Shown here one piece after another: positions 49,284 to 61,299 of a stretch of DNA of 64,000 bases (positions are counted from its first letter, which is position 1; each line of letters begins with the position of its first letter). The notes beneath the pieces were generated by a model that made no database searches, was not told where the DNA came from, and saw nothing but the letters and a program-made list of their open reading frames with translations. A program made the translations under genes and the position numbers. This stretch comes from Azadirachta indica (taxonomy: Eukaryota; Streptophyta; Magnoliopsida; Sapindales; Meliaceae). The DNA lies in NCBI GenBank assembly GCA_022749755.1, contig CM040452.1, positions 3,118,350 through 3,182,349 on the forward strand, read 5' to 3'.

Positions 49284-51595
49284 TTTTTTTTAAAAAAGGT
49301 TTTCATTAGTTAAGTCCGTGTGGTTCGATTAAAAAAAGATTGACAAATTAGAAGTTACATAAATTCTTCGCTTAAGTTTCTCGGTATTGTGATTTAAACT
49401 TTTGACTAATTTTATTTGTTAAATAGATGTAATGATGTTATCATTATAATTAAAAAATGACATATACACCATTAAGTATTTACTTTAATGATTTAAGAAA
49501 TAATTATTTGTGTAGAATTAAAATTTTTTCCCGCGGTCTCGTTTTTTCTAACTTTTGAAGAAACCATGACATGTACATATTATCAATAGAAAGTGGTCCA
49601 AATTTGTTTATGAGTTACTTTTATTTTATCTATTTTTGAAGTAATTTACTTTTACCTAAATAATTATTCAAATAATCATTGTACACTTTGACAAATTTTT
49701 TATTTTTTTATTAGGTCCAAGCAAGTAATAAAGATGTTAAAAGTTACAAATACTGTATATTAAGATGATTCCACAATTTTTTGAGTTTAACATAAGTACA
49801 ATAAATAAGAACCTAAATGAGACATTTATAAAATTTGCCTCTTACTCGTAAAAAGATGATCAAATAATTCTCAATCATAATCCTTGCAGAAGATCGGATC
49901 GCTTATATAATAGATAAAAGAAACTTCAAACATTTGATCTTTCTCATTGAATGAGATCTCAATTTCAGCAATAGTTTCATTAGATACCTTACAACTAAAA
50001 TCTCCTTTTTTTTTTTTTTTAAGCTAATTCCCATACCACTGTGAGTTTTAAGTTGTTTTTATCAAATAAAAGGGGCTTGATTGATAAAAGCCCACATATA
50101 ATTCTTTTAAGGTATAAAGATAATATCCATGCAAGTGGGGGGAATGGGCTGATATTGACCTATTTTCATAAAAACAAAATTTGAAGATCAGATTTTAGGG
50201 TTAAAAAGAGAAATATCATTAAATGAAAATTTCCAAGGATAGGATTTGCCAAAATCCCAAACTAATGAATTTTCGCTAAGGGAATTATCATCGACGTCCT
50301 TAATTTTTATATTTTTAAATAAAATATAAGGTTTGTATTTTTATTAAAAAAATCTCTAATCCCTAATATTAGTAAAATATCTTCACTATTGGATGCTATG
50401 CAAATTTTCTTTCCTAAATAGTTATTAATTTTTAATTATATCCAAACAAAATCATTAACCATTAGAAAAAAAGATAGAAAATTGGAATAATATAGTACAT
50501 ATAATTTCACATTTAATATGAATAAGGATACATAAAATTTGATATGGTTTAGTTGTAAATCATGTTGAAAATTGAATTAAATATTTGATTGTTGAAACAT
50601 ACAAAACTATATCGAGTGAAGTGTAAAACAAAATCCATAATTTAGTTTTAGGTAGTGTTTGTTTTTTTAACTAAACTTTGAATATAATTGAAATCTGAAT
50701 GTGAATGATATATTTATTTTTTATTTTAAAACATCTGAAAATAAATGTTAAGTTGTTTATTTTAACAAAATAAAAATTTTGAAAATTTATATATTGACAT
50801 ATATATCTTTTTAAATAATATACTTATATTTATAATAATTTTAATTATATTAGCACAATAATAGATAAAAAATAATAAATTATATTAGTATGCATATTAT
50901 TTATTTATTTGATATATGATTTTCTTAAAAAAAATTTCTAATTGACGATATAAATATCAACAAAAATTAAATAAAAATAATAAATCATATTATAATATAG
51001 TAGTATAGTTATGTAAATATATAAAATTTATTACAATAATTAAAATATAAAATAAGTAAAATTAAAAAGACAAATAGAGAAAACCCACAATAAAAAAAAG
51101 ATATGTCAAAAATATTTAATTAATATTTTAATTTTGTTAGTAAATAAATTAATAAAATAGGAATATTTTTAAAAAATAAAAATATTAAATTATTTGGACA
51201 TTTGCTCATTCAAATTTAAGTCAAAATTTTTAACTTGATTATATTCAAATGTTTTTAATAAATATTCAGACATGAGTCAAAAAATAAACCGACTCTTAAA
51301 CATTTGAATCATTATATTTAGACTTCAGTCAAAAGACGAACAACTGTTTAGTTTAAGTTTTTTTTTAGTATAACTATTTAGAATAATTGTGAATAAAATT
51401 ATTTTCATACAATATAATTATTTTTTTTTATGACTAAATTTGTGTATATAAGAAAATTTATTTATAGTTTTGATTCAATTTTGAATTTTGGTATCCTAGA
51501 CTAAAAATCAAACTGATTTTTTTTTTGTTTTTCTTTAAAAAAAATTGAGAATTGATTGGGATTATCCAAAACCAAATTAAATCGGACAGGATCAT

Positions 51596-51650
51596 GTAGA
51601 ACCAAATTGAATTGTCTCAGTTTGGTTCATTCAATGTAATTTGGTTCTAC
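51596..51650. repeat. Short inverted repeat, 13-bp arms
   Basis: 'gtagaaccaaatt' at 51596-51608 and its exact reverse complement at 51638-51650 enclose a 29-base loop. It is intergenic. Confidence 0.85.
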
Positions 51651-52290
51651 GAATTTTTGTACATTTTTCAACGTAAACAAGAATCTAATCCTGAATTTCT
51701 TATGCCACCTCAAAAAGTTTAAATGTTAAAATAGTTAGTATTATTGAATGTTTAATTATTATCACTATATTAAATAAACTTTAAATTTTACTCCAATTTT
51801 GAAAATTTGATTGAATAACTAATTTATAATTGATAATTCAAAATGTTATATTTTTTTATTTAAAAAGGTTTTGGATGATAGTAAGAAATTTTATACTAAA
51901 ACATCAAATTTTTATTTTTTACTGTTACTCAAATTTTGGATAAGTTAAAAGTGTTAAGCATACCCAAATTATCCAAACGATACCCAAGAGCCCAAAATTC
52001 GAAACGTTAGATGACGACATAATTAATTGTAGTTTAAAATAAACTATTTTATATTTAACTTTTTTTTAAAAAAGAATTCTAATAGAACACCTTATAAATT
52101 GGATAAGCATTCATTTAATTGGAGACTCATACAAAGTTCCTATTCTCATAATTATAGAATTTAAAGTTTAAGTACGAAGAGCGCAAAATAAAAAATATCA
52201 TTAAATAAAAAATTTCAACTGCAAAAATTTATTAAAATCCAAAAATAAATGTATTCCCACTACGTCTATTACATCTAAATTCTTCAAAAA

Positions 52291-53015
52291 TGTTACAAAT
52301 TTTAAATAAAGATTTAATGTATTAACTTGTATTAAAATTTTCCTAACCTTCAAATATTAAAATGAAGTCATTGTGTAACTAATGTAGACGAAAGAGTAAA
52401 ATTTGACTAACTAAATTTTTTTATAATAAAATTATGAATAAATTATAAATAAATTCTCAAAAATTTTATTGTTAGTAAAAAATTATAATAAAATGAGAGA
52501 ACATAAATTCGTCACTAAAAAAATATTTGGATCACTTGAATAGGGGTTAAGGACCTATTTAGTATAAATAAGATAATTTTATTTATATTTAGAAAATACT
52601 ATAACAACAGGGAGTTAGATGATAAAATTCCATTCCACTATTTGGACCAATGTAACTGGTCAGAGATGAGTTGCTGGTGGCAATTATAAAAGAAGAAAAG
52701 AAGGGACAAAGACACAGACAGACGCGATCGCCACTCTGCTGCATTATTCACATGTCTTAATACTTTCTTCTAAAAAACTGCCATCCCAATGCTCTCCTTC
52801 TCCTTCAGATTGGATTAATCTGACCCCTTCCTCGTTTACCTTTCACAATTATTATTATTAAAAAATATGTTTTTTAATATTATCAATGCTCAATGGTTTT
52901 AGCTTTACCTTTCAATACCCCACCAACTAGAACTGCCTTTTCTCTCTTTCTTTATGTGGAAAAATAAGTTTCTTTGTAGGCAGATTGACTTTCAGCTTCT
53001 GTCCAAGATTTTCTG
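52291..53015 (+). promoter_or_regulatory. Promoter region and non-coding first exon of the EIN3-like gene
   Basis: AT-rich DNA gives way from about 52640 to mixed sequence ('gacagacgcgatcgccactc'), as expected of a promoter and leader. The non-coding first exon probably ends at 53015. The transcription start cannot be placed exactly. Confidence 0.5.
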
Positions 53016-53644
53016 GTAAGTTTTTCCTTCTGAGCTTATGTGTTCTGATCACTTGTCAACTTTTGGTTTTTTGATGAGTTGCTGTTCTGGGTTGTTTTGC
53101 TTTTATTTGGATTTATGTTTTGTTTGTTGATTTGATTGTGTTTATTGCTAAAACTGTGATATGGGTTATGTAGATAGGGTGAGAAAATTTAAGTTGTGAT
53201 TTGTACCAAATCCGGTCAGCTTTGAGATTAGTATGACTTTTTGTTTTGTCTGTTCATTTCTTGGGAGAGTTGGACTTTTCTATCCTTGTTTTCCTGGAAA
53301 ATTTCAGATTCCACCTTTTGTTTGGTAAAATCTGACTTCTGATTGTTGAATGGGAGTATGTGACCTGGGCAAATATGTTGTGTTTAAGCAAGTAATATAT
53401 GTATATTAATTTGAAGTTATGAGCTTTTGGTAGTTATCTTCCTGGAAATGATTTTGATTGGGTCAAACAGTGACGTTGAAGAACCATTTCCAAATAATTG
53501 TCGATTGATCTTTGCTGCGAGCATAATACTTTTGCAGTTTGATTGACTCTTTAGGCTATTAGTTCTGTTTTGACGATTAGATGCACCTATTATGCTTGAA
53601 TATTGCATGATTGGAACATCATATTGTTATCATGATGTTTACAG
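53016..53644 (+). other. 5'UTR intron of the EIN3-like gene
   Basis: A strong donor (ttctg|gtaagtttt) and an acceptor (gtttacag|gtgaaagg) bracket a T-rich 629-base intron in the leader. An intron before an intronless coding region is the usual structure of EIN3/EIL genes. Confidence 0.8.
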
Positions 53645-53820
53645 GTGAAAGGCAGTGAGAATTGGCAACTTTCAAGTTGTAAATACATTTGGTGCTGGTA
53701 GATACTAAAGAGGAGGAGGAGGTAGCTTTGATCGTTTGAAGTTTTTTGTTTGAGTGAGTCCTACCAGAATCTTGCAAATTTGGAGTTTCTGTTGGGGTTA
53801 ACTTCGTGCGAATAGTAATA

Positions 53821-55674
53821 ATGTTTGATGACATGGGGTTTTGTGGTGACGTGAACTTTTTCTCTGCTCCTTTGGGAGATACAGACGTGGCTCCCCCGAA
53901 AACTGAACCAGAGGCTACTCTGGAGGATGAATATAGTGATGAAGAAATTGATGTTGATGAACTTGAGAGGAGGATGTGGAGGTATAAAATGCGTCTCAAA
54001 CGGCTTAAAGAGCAGAATAAGGGTAAAGAGGGGATTGACATGGCTAAGCAGCGGCAGTCTCAAGAGCAGGCTCGGAGGAAGAAGATGTCAAGAGCTCAAG
54101 ATGGGATCTTGAAATACATGTTAAAGATGATGGAAGTTTGTAAAGCTCAAGGTTTTGTTTATGGGATTATTCCAGAGAAAGGAAAACCTGTGACAGGGGC
54201 ATCTGACAATCTCCGTGAATGGTGGAAGGACAAGGTTAGGTTTGATCGCAATGGTCCAGCTGCTATAGCTAAGTACCAAGTTGATAATTCAATTCCTGGC
54301 AGTAATGATGGTTGTAATTCAATTGGTCCAACCCCGCACACGTTGCAAGAGCTGCAAGACACCACCCTTGGTTCACTCTTGTCTGCACTCATGCAACACT
54401 GTGATCCTCCTCAGAGGCGATTTCCATTGGAGAAAGGTGTTCCCCCTCCATGGTGGCCTACTGGAAAAGAGGAATGGTGGCCACAATTGGGTTTGCCCAA
54501 GGATCAAGGCCCTCCACCTTACAAGAAGCCTCATGACTTGAAGAAGGCATGGAAAGTGGGTGTCTTAACGGCTGTGATTAAGCATATGTCGCCAGATATT
54601 GCCAAGATCCGTAAGCTTGTGAGGCAATCTAAGTGCTTGCAGGACAAGATGACGGCCAAGGAGAGTGCCACATGGCTTGCCATCATCAATCAGGAGGAGG
54701 CCTTGGCTCGAGAACTTTATCCTGACTCTTGTCCCACTTTGTCCTCTGCTGGGGCAAGTGGATCTTTAGTCATTAATGATTGCAATGAGTTTGATGTTGA
54801 AGGGGCAGAAGATGAACCAAACTTTGATGTGGTGGAGTGCAAACCACAGAATCTCATTTCATCCAATTTGGGGATGGAAAGAATGAGGGAAAGGCTTCCT
54901 ATTCAACAACCGCCATATCCAATTAAGGGAGAAGCCGTTGCCAACTTTGATTTTGCTAGGAAGAGGAAGCCATCCAATGATCTAAACATGAAGATGGATC
55001 AAAAGATCTATACATGCGAGTACATTCAGTGTCCTTACAGTGATCCTCGTCTTGGCTATCATGACAGGACTTCTAGGGACAATCACCAGTTGACATGCCC
55101 ATATAGAACTAATGCTTCAGACTTTGGAGGGTCTAATTTTCAAGTTAATGAGGTGAAACCAGTTATCTTCCCTCAAACATTTGCACAATCCAAGCCAGCT
55201 GGCCCATCATTCAACCCGGTACAGCCTTCCTTTGACATATCGGGACTTGGCGTTCCAGAGGATGGACAAAAAATGATCAGCGAGCTCATGTCAGTCTATG
55301 ATAACAATATCCAAAGCAACAGGAGCCTAAACCCTAGTAACAATGCCATTGTGACAGAAGCTCAAGGTCCTCTCCAGCCAACAGTTCAGCATGAACAGGA
55401 GTACTTCAATGGTCAAGGAGTTGTAATGGATGGAAACTTGTTCGAAGGATCAAAAATGCGCAACAACAATCATCAAATGTTCCCCCGAGAGGAAAATCAA
55501 TTTGATCACTTTAAGATTATGAACTCTCCGTTCGAGACCAACCAGAACAATAGCAGCTTTCAGTTGATGTTCAGTACTCCATTCGACTTAGGATCCTTTG
55601 ATTACAAAGAGGATCTGCAAGCAGCAGGAATCGATACCCTGCCAAAGCAGCAGGACACCTCAATGTGGTTCTAG
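53821..55674 (+). CDS. EIN3/EIL ethylene-response transcription factor
   Basis: EIN3 and EIL1 are nuclear DNA-binding proteins that switch on ethylene-response genes and are controlled by EBF F-box-mediated turnover. The single coding exon starts at the ATG 53821 ([15 protein letters not shown]) and encodes 617 residues, the normal size. An in-frame GTG five codons upstream is not a plausible start. Domains: an acidic N-terminus (about 34-49), basic domain I ([18 protein letters not shown], 48-65), the near-invariant block [20 protein letters not shown] (83-102), and the DNA-binding region to about 300, including [20 protein letters not shown] and [20 protein letters not shown]. The C-terminal half is Asn/Gln-rich. 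Residue 55 is Tyr where EIN3 proteins I know have Asp. Whether this is EIN3 or EIL1 by orthology cannot be decided here. It is preceded by a leader intron. Confidence 0.97.
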   Translation: MFDDMGFCGDVNFFSAPLGDTDVAPPKTEPEATLEDEYSDEEIDVDELERRMWRYKMRLKRLKEQNKGKEGIDMAKQRQSQEQARRKKMSRAQDGILKYMLKMMEVCKAQGFVYGIIPEKGKPVTGASDNLREWWKDKVRFDRNGPAAIAKYQVDNSIPGSNDGCNSIGPTPHTLQELQDTTLGSLLSALMQHCDPPQRRFPLEKGVPPPWWPTGKEEWWPQLGLPKDQGPPPYKKPHDLKKAWKVGVLTAVIKHMSPDIAKIRKLVRQSKCLQDKMTAKESATWLAIINQEEALARELYPDSCPTLSSAGASGSLVINDCNEFDVEGAEDEPNFDVVECKPQNLISSNLGMERMRERLPIQQPPYPIKGEAVANFDFARKRKPSNDLNMKMDQKIYTCEYIQCPYSDPRLGYHDRTSRDNHQLTCPYRTNASDFGGSNFQVNEVKPVIFPQTFAQSKPAGPSFNPVQPSFDISGLGVPEDGQKMISELMSVYDNNIQSNRSLNPSNNAIVTEAQGPLQPTVQHEQEYFNGQGVVMDGNLFEGSKMRNNNHQMFPREENQFDHFKIMNSPFETNQNNSSFQLMFSTPFDLGSFDYKEDLQAAGIDTLPKQQDTSMWF

Positions 55675-57900
55675 TGACAACCCCAAATTCTCATCCTCTT
55701 GGCAAACCTGGCTCTGGTTTTCTTTTATTACAACCATGCATGAAGAGTTAGTCCTTAGTGAGTAGCTTTGCTCTCACCTTCAGTCTTGGCTTATGTATTA
55801 TCTGATGAAAACTTCAATAATTCCTTACAAAATTGTTGTTAGTTGTATTTCCCTTGTAGCTGTAGAATTAGAAGCAACAAGCAAGCAAGTAAACCTAGAA
55901 ATTATCTAGTAAGCGACGTTACTCGTTCATGTATGCAGTTGTGCTTCATAAAATGAGCAACGTTACCCGCTAGATCATTCCTAAAGGTAAAGCAAGCTTA
56001 TTGTTAAACTATGTTCCCTATGAAATGTGACATAAATAAGTTAGTGCATTCTTTTTTCTTTTGAGTTGAACCATTATCATCAATCAAGTCATGATGTGGG
56101 CAGCAAGAAGGAAAAGGAATAGAAATCTAAATGTGAAAGTAATGGGGAAGAGTAGTAGTGGTGGGGCAACAAATACATTGTCATTTTATGCATTGTGTTA
56201 GTAGTTGTTCATCCAATCCCATGTGAAGAGTAGACCCACAAGTATTGTTTGTATTAAATATTAATGAGATGCTGAAGTTGACCCGCATCTTCATATGTAT
56301 AATATTTTATGAATGACTGATTCATCAAAGCCAGTTCATCTCCAAGCTGGCAGCATATCAACAATTCTATGTTATTAAGTTTGGAACTTATCATTTCACC
56401 TGCCCTCTTAAATAACTTCACTATTAAGAAAACATCATAAACTAAAAGTTAGTCACATGACCATCTTTTAGGGATAGATGCATTTGTTGAATCCATTTAA
56501 TGCTTTATGTTCATGTATAAAACAATGATTCTCGCCCAAAGCTTTTATAAATACCATTTTTAATCTTTATGGATACATTTGTCTAGAGTTTTCAATTTCA
56601 ACACTCAAATAGTTAGAATTGAGAAATTTTTACTCATTCAACTCTTAAAAAATTTAAATATTATATCATTAATTATATGGTATCTCTCTTTTTTTTTTTT
56701 TTTGTAAAATTTAATTACAAAAATTAATTTGGTGAATGTTAAATATAAGTTATTAGATGTATGTCCATTGATTAAATATTTTCTACTATATGCATTCATC
56801 TACTAAACTAACTGTTGCATTTAATTTTGAATTAAAACTTGTAAGAGCAAGTATCTTTTTCTGTCTAAATTCATCTAATTAAAACTTACATGTATAGAAC
56901 TTCCTGTGATTTCTCGTGGGAAGTTTTAATTAAACAGCCCATCTAAAAGATTGTGAATAATTCAAAGCACTAAATAACAAAGGTGCCAAACGTGTCATAT
57001 CATGTTAGTTCAAACTCATAAACGTCAACTCATTCATGTTTCTTTTCATACTTATTTCGTGCCTAATTTTCAAAATCTCGATTCAATTCTACCCATAAAT
57101 CCATTACATGTATGCCGTGTCGAGTTTTGGGTTTTTTTTCCATTTTAAAGGTTTAAATATTTTTTAGAAAAATTTTAATTGTTTAAAATTATCAAAATAT
57201 CACTAAATTGAATTTTTTATTTTTAAAATATTTTAATTGATTACTCATATTTTCATGTCATCATATGTAATCTCGTTGGACTTTTATGCCGACAATTTGA
57301 TCCTAGCCCAAAATGATCTGGGCTTGTTCGTCATAATGGACTACTATTTTTTATACCAAACTAATGTCATTTCATGTTAACTCAGCCCATTTGTTATCTC
57401 TACTAAATAGTCATTAAATGTTTATTTAAACTTTAAAATCGCATCCCTAGTAGGTCTAAGGGTTGTAGATGAGTATTTCTCAATTTTATGTGTTTAAGTG
57501 ATAAAAAAACTCAAAAGAAGATACATTATAATATCTAGAAAAGTTAAGGCAAAAAGCTTAACTCTTGTAATAAAAAAGGGATATTTACAAATATAAAGGA
57601 TCAAGTAGTCATTATATTAAATTTATTGTCATTTTTTCTTTATATTTATCTTCTTTTTCTTTTCCAATTCTCAATTTTGCTCATTTTTTCAAGTAACATC
57701 TAATATCTTGTAATTCAATTTCACAACTACAAAATCATAATACTTTAATTTAAACATATTTTATAATTAATATGGATATATTTTTTTATATGAATAAATG
57801 CTACCCAAAAGTGTTTTCTTGTAAATTATTGTACATTTTTATATTACCCATGTAGATTTGAATTAATAGCTATTTAACATGGTTTTAAATTCTAGATTTG
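55675..57900. other. EIN3-like gene 3'UTR and AT-rich intergenic region
   Basis: The first 350 bases are probable 3'UTR. The rest is AT-rich with several T runs. No gene is supported. Confidence 0.5.
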
Positions 57901-57904
57901 TTCC

Positions 57905-58430
57905 TTTTTTTTTTTTTGGTTGAATTATTGAAAAATTAAAAGCAAGAAAGTGAATATTGGAATATAAAGTCTAAGTCTAAGGCCCCAATACTAGATTATT
58001 ATTGATTTGATTTTGAATTGTTGAAGCAAAAAATCAAAAACTTGCAAAAAGCATGATGATTGGTGTGGCAATTTAGAACTTTTTCTTTTCAAAGATTTAC
58101 GCAATTGTCTTTTGGTGTATAATCCAATTTTATACACCAAAGTCAAAACTTCATTATAAAGGAAACAAAATTCAATTATTAATATGAGTGATCAATTAAT
58201 TAATTAAGGTGTACGTAACCATAAATAATTTTGATAAACAATAACAAGAGAATTAATTTCATTTTAAGCAACAATTTTATTCTTTACTATTGTGTAGATG
58301 GAATCGCTCAATTACAGAGAGTAGAGTATGATTGAGCAACTTGATGAGATAATTAGATTTTCAAGTGGATTTCATTTAAGGTTTTTAATGCAATTGGATC
58401 TTATTATAGGGTTCTGTACCACAACCAACA
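57905..58430 (+). repeat. Local duplication, copy 1 (partner at about 60145-60690)
   Basis: About 520 bases match 60145-60690 in the same order. Shared blocks include 'gtgaatattggaatata', 'ttgatttgattttgaatt', 'ggtgtggcaatttagaac', 'caccaaagtcaaa', 'aaccataaataattttgata', 'gattgagcaa' and 'aattagatcttatta' (or 'aattggatcttatta'). It is non-coding. Confidence 0.85.
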
Positions 58431-58700
58431 ATGACTTTGAATATATTATATCATACATTACTCGTTAAAAAATAGTATTATTATAGATTAATCTTATATT
58501 AGGGCCTACATATATATATATATATAATATACATTACATTTATAGTCTATTGATACTTCATTATATACATTAGAAATTTTTGGAGGTGAGAGTTTAGAGT
58601 TTAAAAAATTACTATTATGATGTATACTAAAAATCTATTCATCTATTCGGTGAGATTTTTATCCCACGTGATGGAAAAAGTTATGTTCACATATTGTTAG

Positions 58701-58733
58701 AAAGTCTCGTACTCTTAAAGAGTATGAGACTTT
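58701..58733. repeat. Near-perfect hairpin, 16-bp arms
   Basis: 'aaagtctcgtactctt' is followed after one base by its reverse complement, with a single C-to-T difference. It lies within an intergenic block of mixed composition at about 58590-58800. Confidence 0.92.
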
Positions 58734-59524
58734 AATCCTTACCCTCCAATGGAAAGTAAAGGCTCTAATCACTCATACTATGATTTAGGTGGCAAGAGAC
58801 AAGTATTATTGGTTAAAAAAATATAAAAATGGAGATTTAATTATATTAAAATTTAATGCATATTTTTGAATCACTGATATAGATTTGAGTTAATAATTAT
58901 TTAACATAGTTTTAAGATTTTAGATTGCGAAAAGAACATGAAAGTTCTTGAGGTTTGATTTAATAAATATATAAGTTCAGTGGTTTGAAAAATAGCCATA
59001 GAGTCCCAATTCATTTTTAAAAGATGATTATACCCTAACTAACAATAGTTATTTGACAAAAATTATTATTAAATCATTAAAATGTGACAAAATATAATAT
59101 ATATGGATTAAAAATATATTAATAAAATAAATCATAATATCATTTAACAGTATATTAACTGTATAATATTTGTTAATAGACTATAACTAAAATATAAATT
59201 TATTTATTTTATAATATAGTAACATTTCAATATTAATTAAGTATAAGAAAATAAAGAAAATAAATCATAAATAAATATTAATATGTAAATAAAATATATT
59301 ACAATACAATACTTATGATTATGTTATAATTTATATATTTTATGTGTAGTTAAAATATATAAAAATATGAAAAAAAAAAAAAATTTGCAGTTTACAATAC
59401 AATAATAAATTATATATTATTAATGTATTATTTATTAATAAGTTTTAAAGATTTAATAATAATGTCTGTAAATAATTTAATAAGGGTATAATCTTCTTTT
59501 TAAAATAAATTGAGACTTTTAAGC

Positions 59525-60265
59525 ATTTAAAAACTATTAACACCTATATGTCATTAAACCAAACCTTGAGCACCACTGTATCCTTTTCCCTTTTAGATTT
59601 TTTTCTTTTTTTCTTTCCTTTTTTTGGGCCTAATTATTGAGATTAAAAGCATGAAGTGAATATTGGAATATAAGTCTAAATCTAAAGCCCTCCTCTAAAA
59701 TATAATTGATTTGATTTTGAATTTGTGAGTATTTTTAAAACTATTAAAACTTATATATTATTAAGTCAAACCTTGAGGACCAATGTATCCATTTCCCTTT
59801 TAGATTTTTTTCTTTTTTATTTCTTTTTGGGCCCAACTATTGAGATTAAAAGCATGAAGTGAATATTGGAATATAAGTCTAAATCTAAGGCCCTCCTCTA
59901 GAATATAATTGATTTGATTTTGAATTTGTGAGTTTTTTTAAAACTATTATTACTTATATTTCATTAAGTCAAACCTTGAGAACCACCGTATCCTTTTCCC
60001 TTTTAGATTTTTTTCTTTTTTTTTCTTTTTGGGCCAAATTTTTAAGATTAAAATTTTGATTTGATTTTGAATTTATGAGTATTTTTAAAATTATTAAGAC
60101 TTATATGTCATTAAGTTAAACCTTCAGGACCATCGTATCTTTTTTCTTTTTAGATTTTTTTTTCTTTTTGGGCCGAATTATTGAGATTAAAAGCATGAAG
60201 TGAATATTGGAATATAAGTCTAAATCTAAGGCTCTCCTCTAGAATATAATTGATTTGATTTTGAA
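59525..60265 (+). repeat. Tandem array, four units of about 205 bp
   Basis: Units begin near 59561, 59767, 59971 and 60118 at 'aaaccttgag' or a close variant. Each carries 'gtatcc-ttt-ccctttta' or similar, 'ttttctttttgggcc', 'gagattaaaagcatgaagtg', 'aatattggaatataagtcta' and 'attgatttgattttgaattt'. The third unit is shortened to about 147 bases by an internal deletion. The last unit runs into the larger duplication copy ending near 60690. Confidence 0.93.
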
Positions 60266-60690
60266 TTTTTGAGGGAACAAATTAAAAGGTTTCAAAAGGC
60301 ATGCATGATGGTGTGGCAATTTAGAACTTTTTTGTTTAAAGATTCACCCAATTGTTTTTTGACCTTTTCCATTTCTTGATTTTTACCTTATCAAAATTAG
60401 TAGTATAATCCAATTTTAGACACCAAAGTCAAAGGTTTATTATAAACGAAAACAAATTCAGTTATTAATATGAGCGAGCAATTAATTAAAGTGTACATAA
60501 CCATAAATAATTTTGATAAACAATAATGAGATAATTAATATCATCTTAAACAATAATTTTATATTATATTATTGCATATATAGAATAGGTCGATAACATG
60601 TAGTAGACGATGATTGAGCAATTTGACAAGACAGATTCTCAACTGGGGTTCATCTAAGATTTTTTATACAATTAGATCTTATTAGAATCT
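60145..60690 (+). repeat. Local duplication, copy 2
   Basis: The second copy of the block at 57905-58430, with an extra 'ccttttccatttcttgattt' segment absent from copy 1. It is contiguous with the tandem array, so array and duplication belong to one repeat complex. Confidence 0.85.
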
Positions 60691-61299
60691 TCTAAGCCAT
60701 AACTCACAATTTGAATCTCAACTATGACATGATTCTACTGTATCATACATTACTTATTAAATTTATATATATATATATAAACAGATCAAGAGTCTCGTAT
60801 TTTTATACATATATTTATATTATTTTGTAAACTATTGGATTTATATACTTATAACGGTTGAAGTTAATTTGACAAATATTGTTAGTTACAACTTAAAAGG
60901 ATATGAAAATGAAGATTCAGTTATATTAGAATTAAGAAATACGTGCAAACCTACTTTCTATTGACTTAGTTATTGATGGATTAAAAACTTGTGAAAAGAT
61001 CAACAAAAAGCTAAAATTGTTTTAAGAAAAATAAGTTACTATTCCTTATATCATGTTGAAGTACTTATGATGATAGATATTTAAATTAATGATGCTTTGG
61101 ATGACATTTAATATTCCTACTATTTGTAGGATTCAATAATATGAAGGCTATTTGTTACTTTCATCATCAAATATATAAAATAATATATTGCAGTTAAATA
61201 TATTATTTTTGATCGTTTATTAAATAGTTCCCTACATCAACTATCTATTTTTTTTTTATTATATTATAACATCAAAATTAATGTCAATGTTGTCAAAAC

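Larger units (their letters stand above)
47700..52290. repeat. Diverged repeat family, copies near 48.1, 50.1 and 52.1 kb
   Basis: Three diverged blocks, about 48070-48400, 50110-50330 and 52060-52290, share an ordered set of motifs: 'aattggataag' (48 and 52 kb), 'tgcaagtgggg' (48 and 50 kb), 'atatcattaaatgaaa' or 'atatcattaaataaaa', 'caaaatcccaaa', and 'aaatgtattcccact' (48 and 52 kb). Sequence before the first block (47960-48095) also resembles 49125-49233 ('attaatattatgat', 'aaaataa-g-tgcact'). This suggests an old local duplication of 1-2 kb that has since been interrupted. It is non-coding. Confidence 0.65.

Noticed and set aside
53806..53820. EIN3-like frame extended five codons upstream (MRIVI...)
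   Set aside because: It would start at GTG. The ATG at 53821 gives the family-typical start MFDDMGFCG.
55904..55975. Possible hairpin in the EIN3-like 3'UTR
   Set aside because: The arms share 'atctag' and 'acgtt' blocks, but pairing needs a large internal loop and a bulge. It is too weak to claim.
59525..60265. CRISPR-like array
   Set aside because: The units are direct tandem repeats without unique spacers, in a plant nuclear genome.
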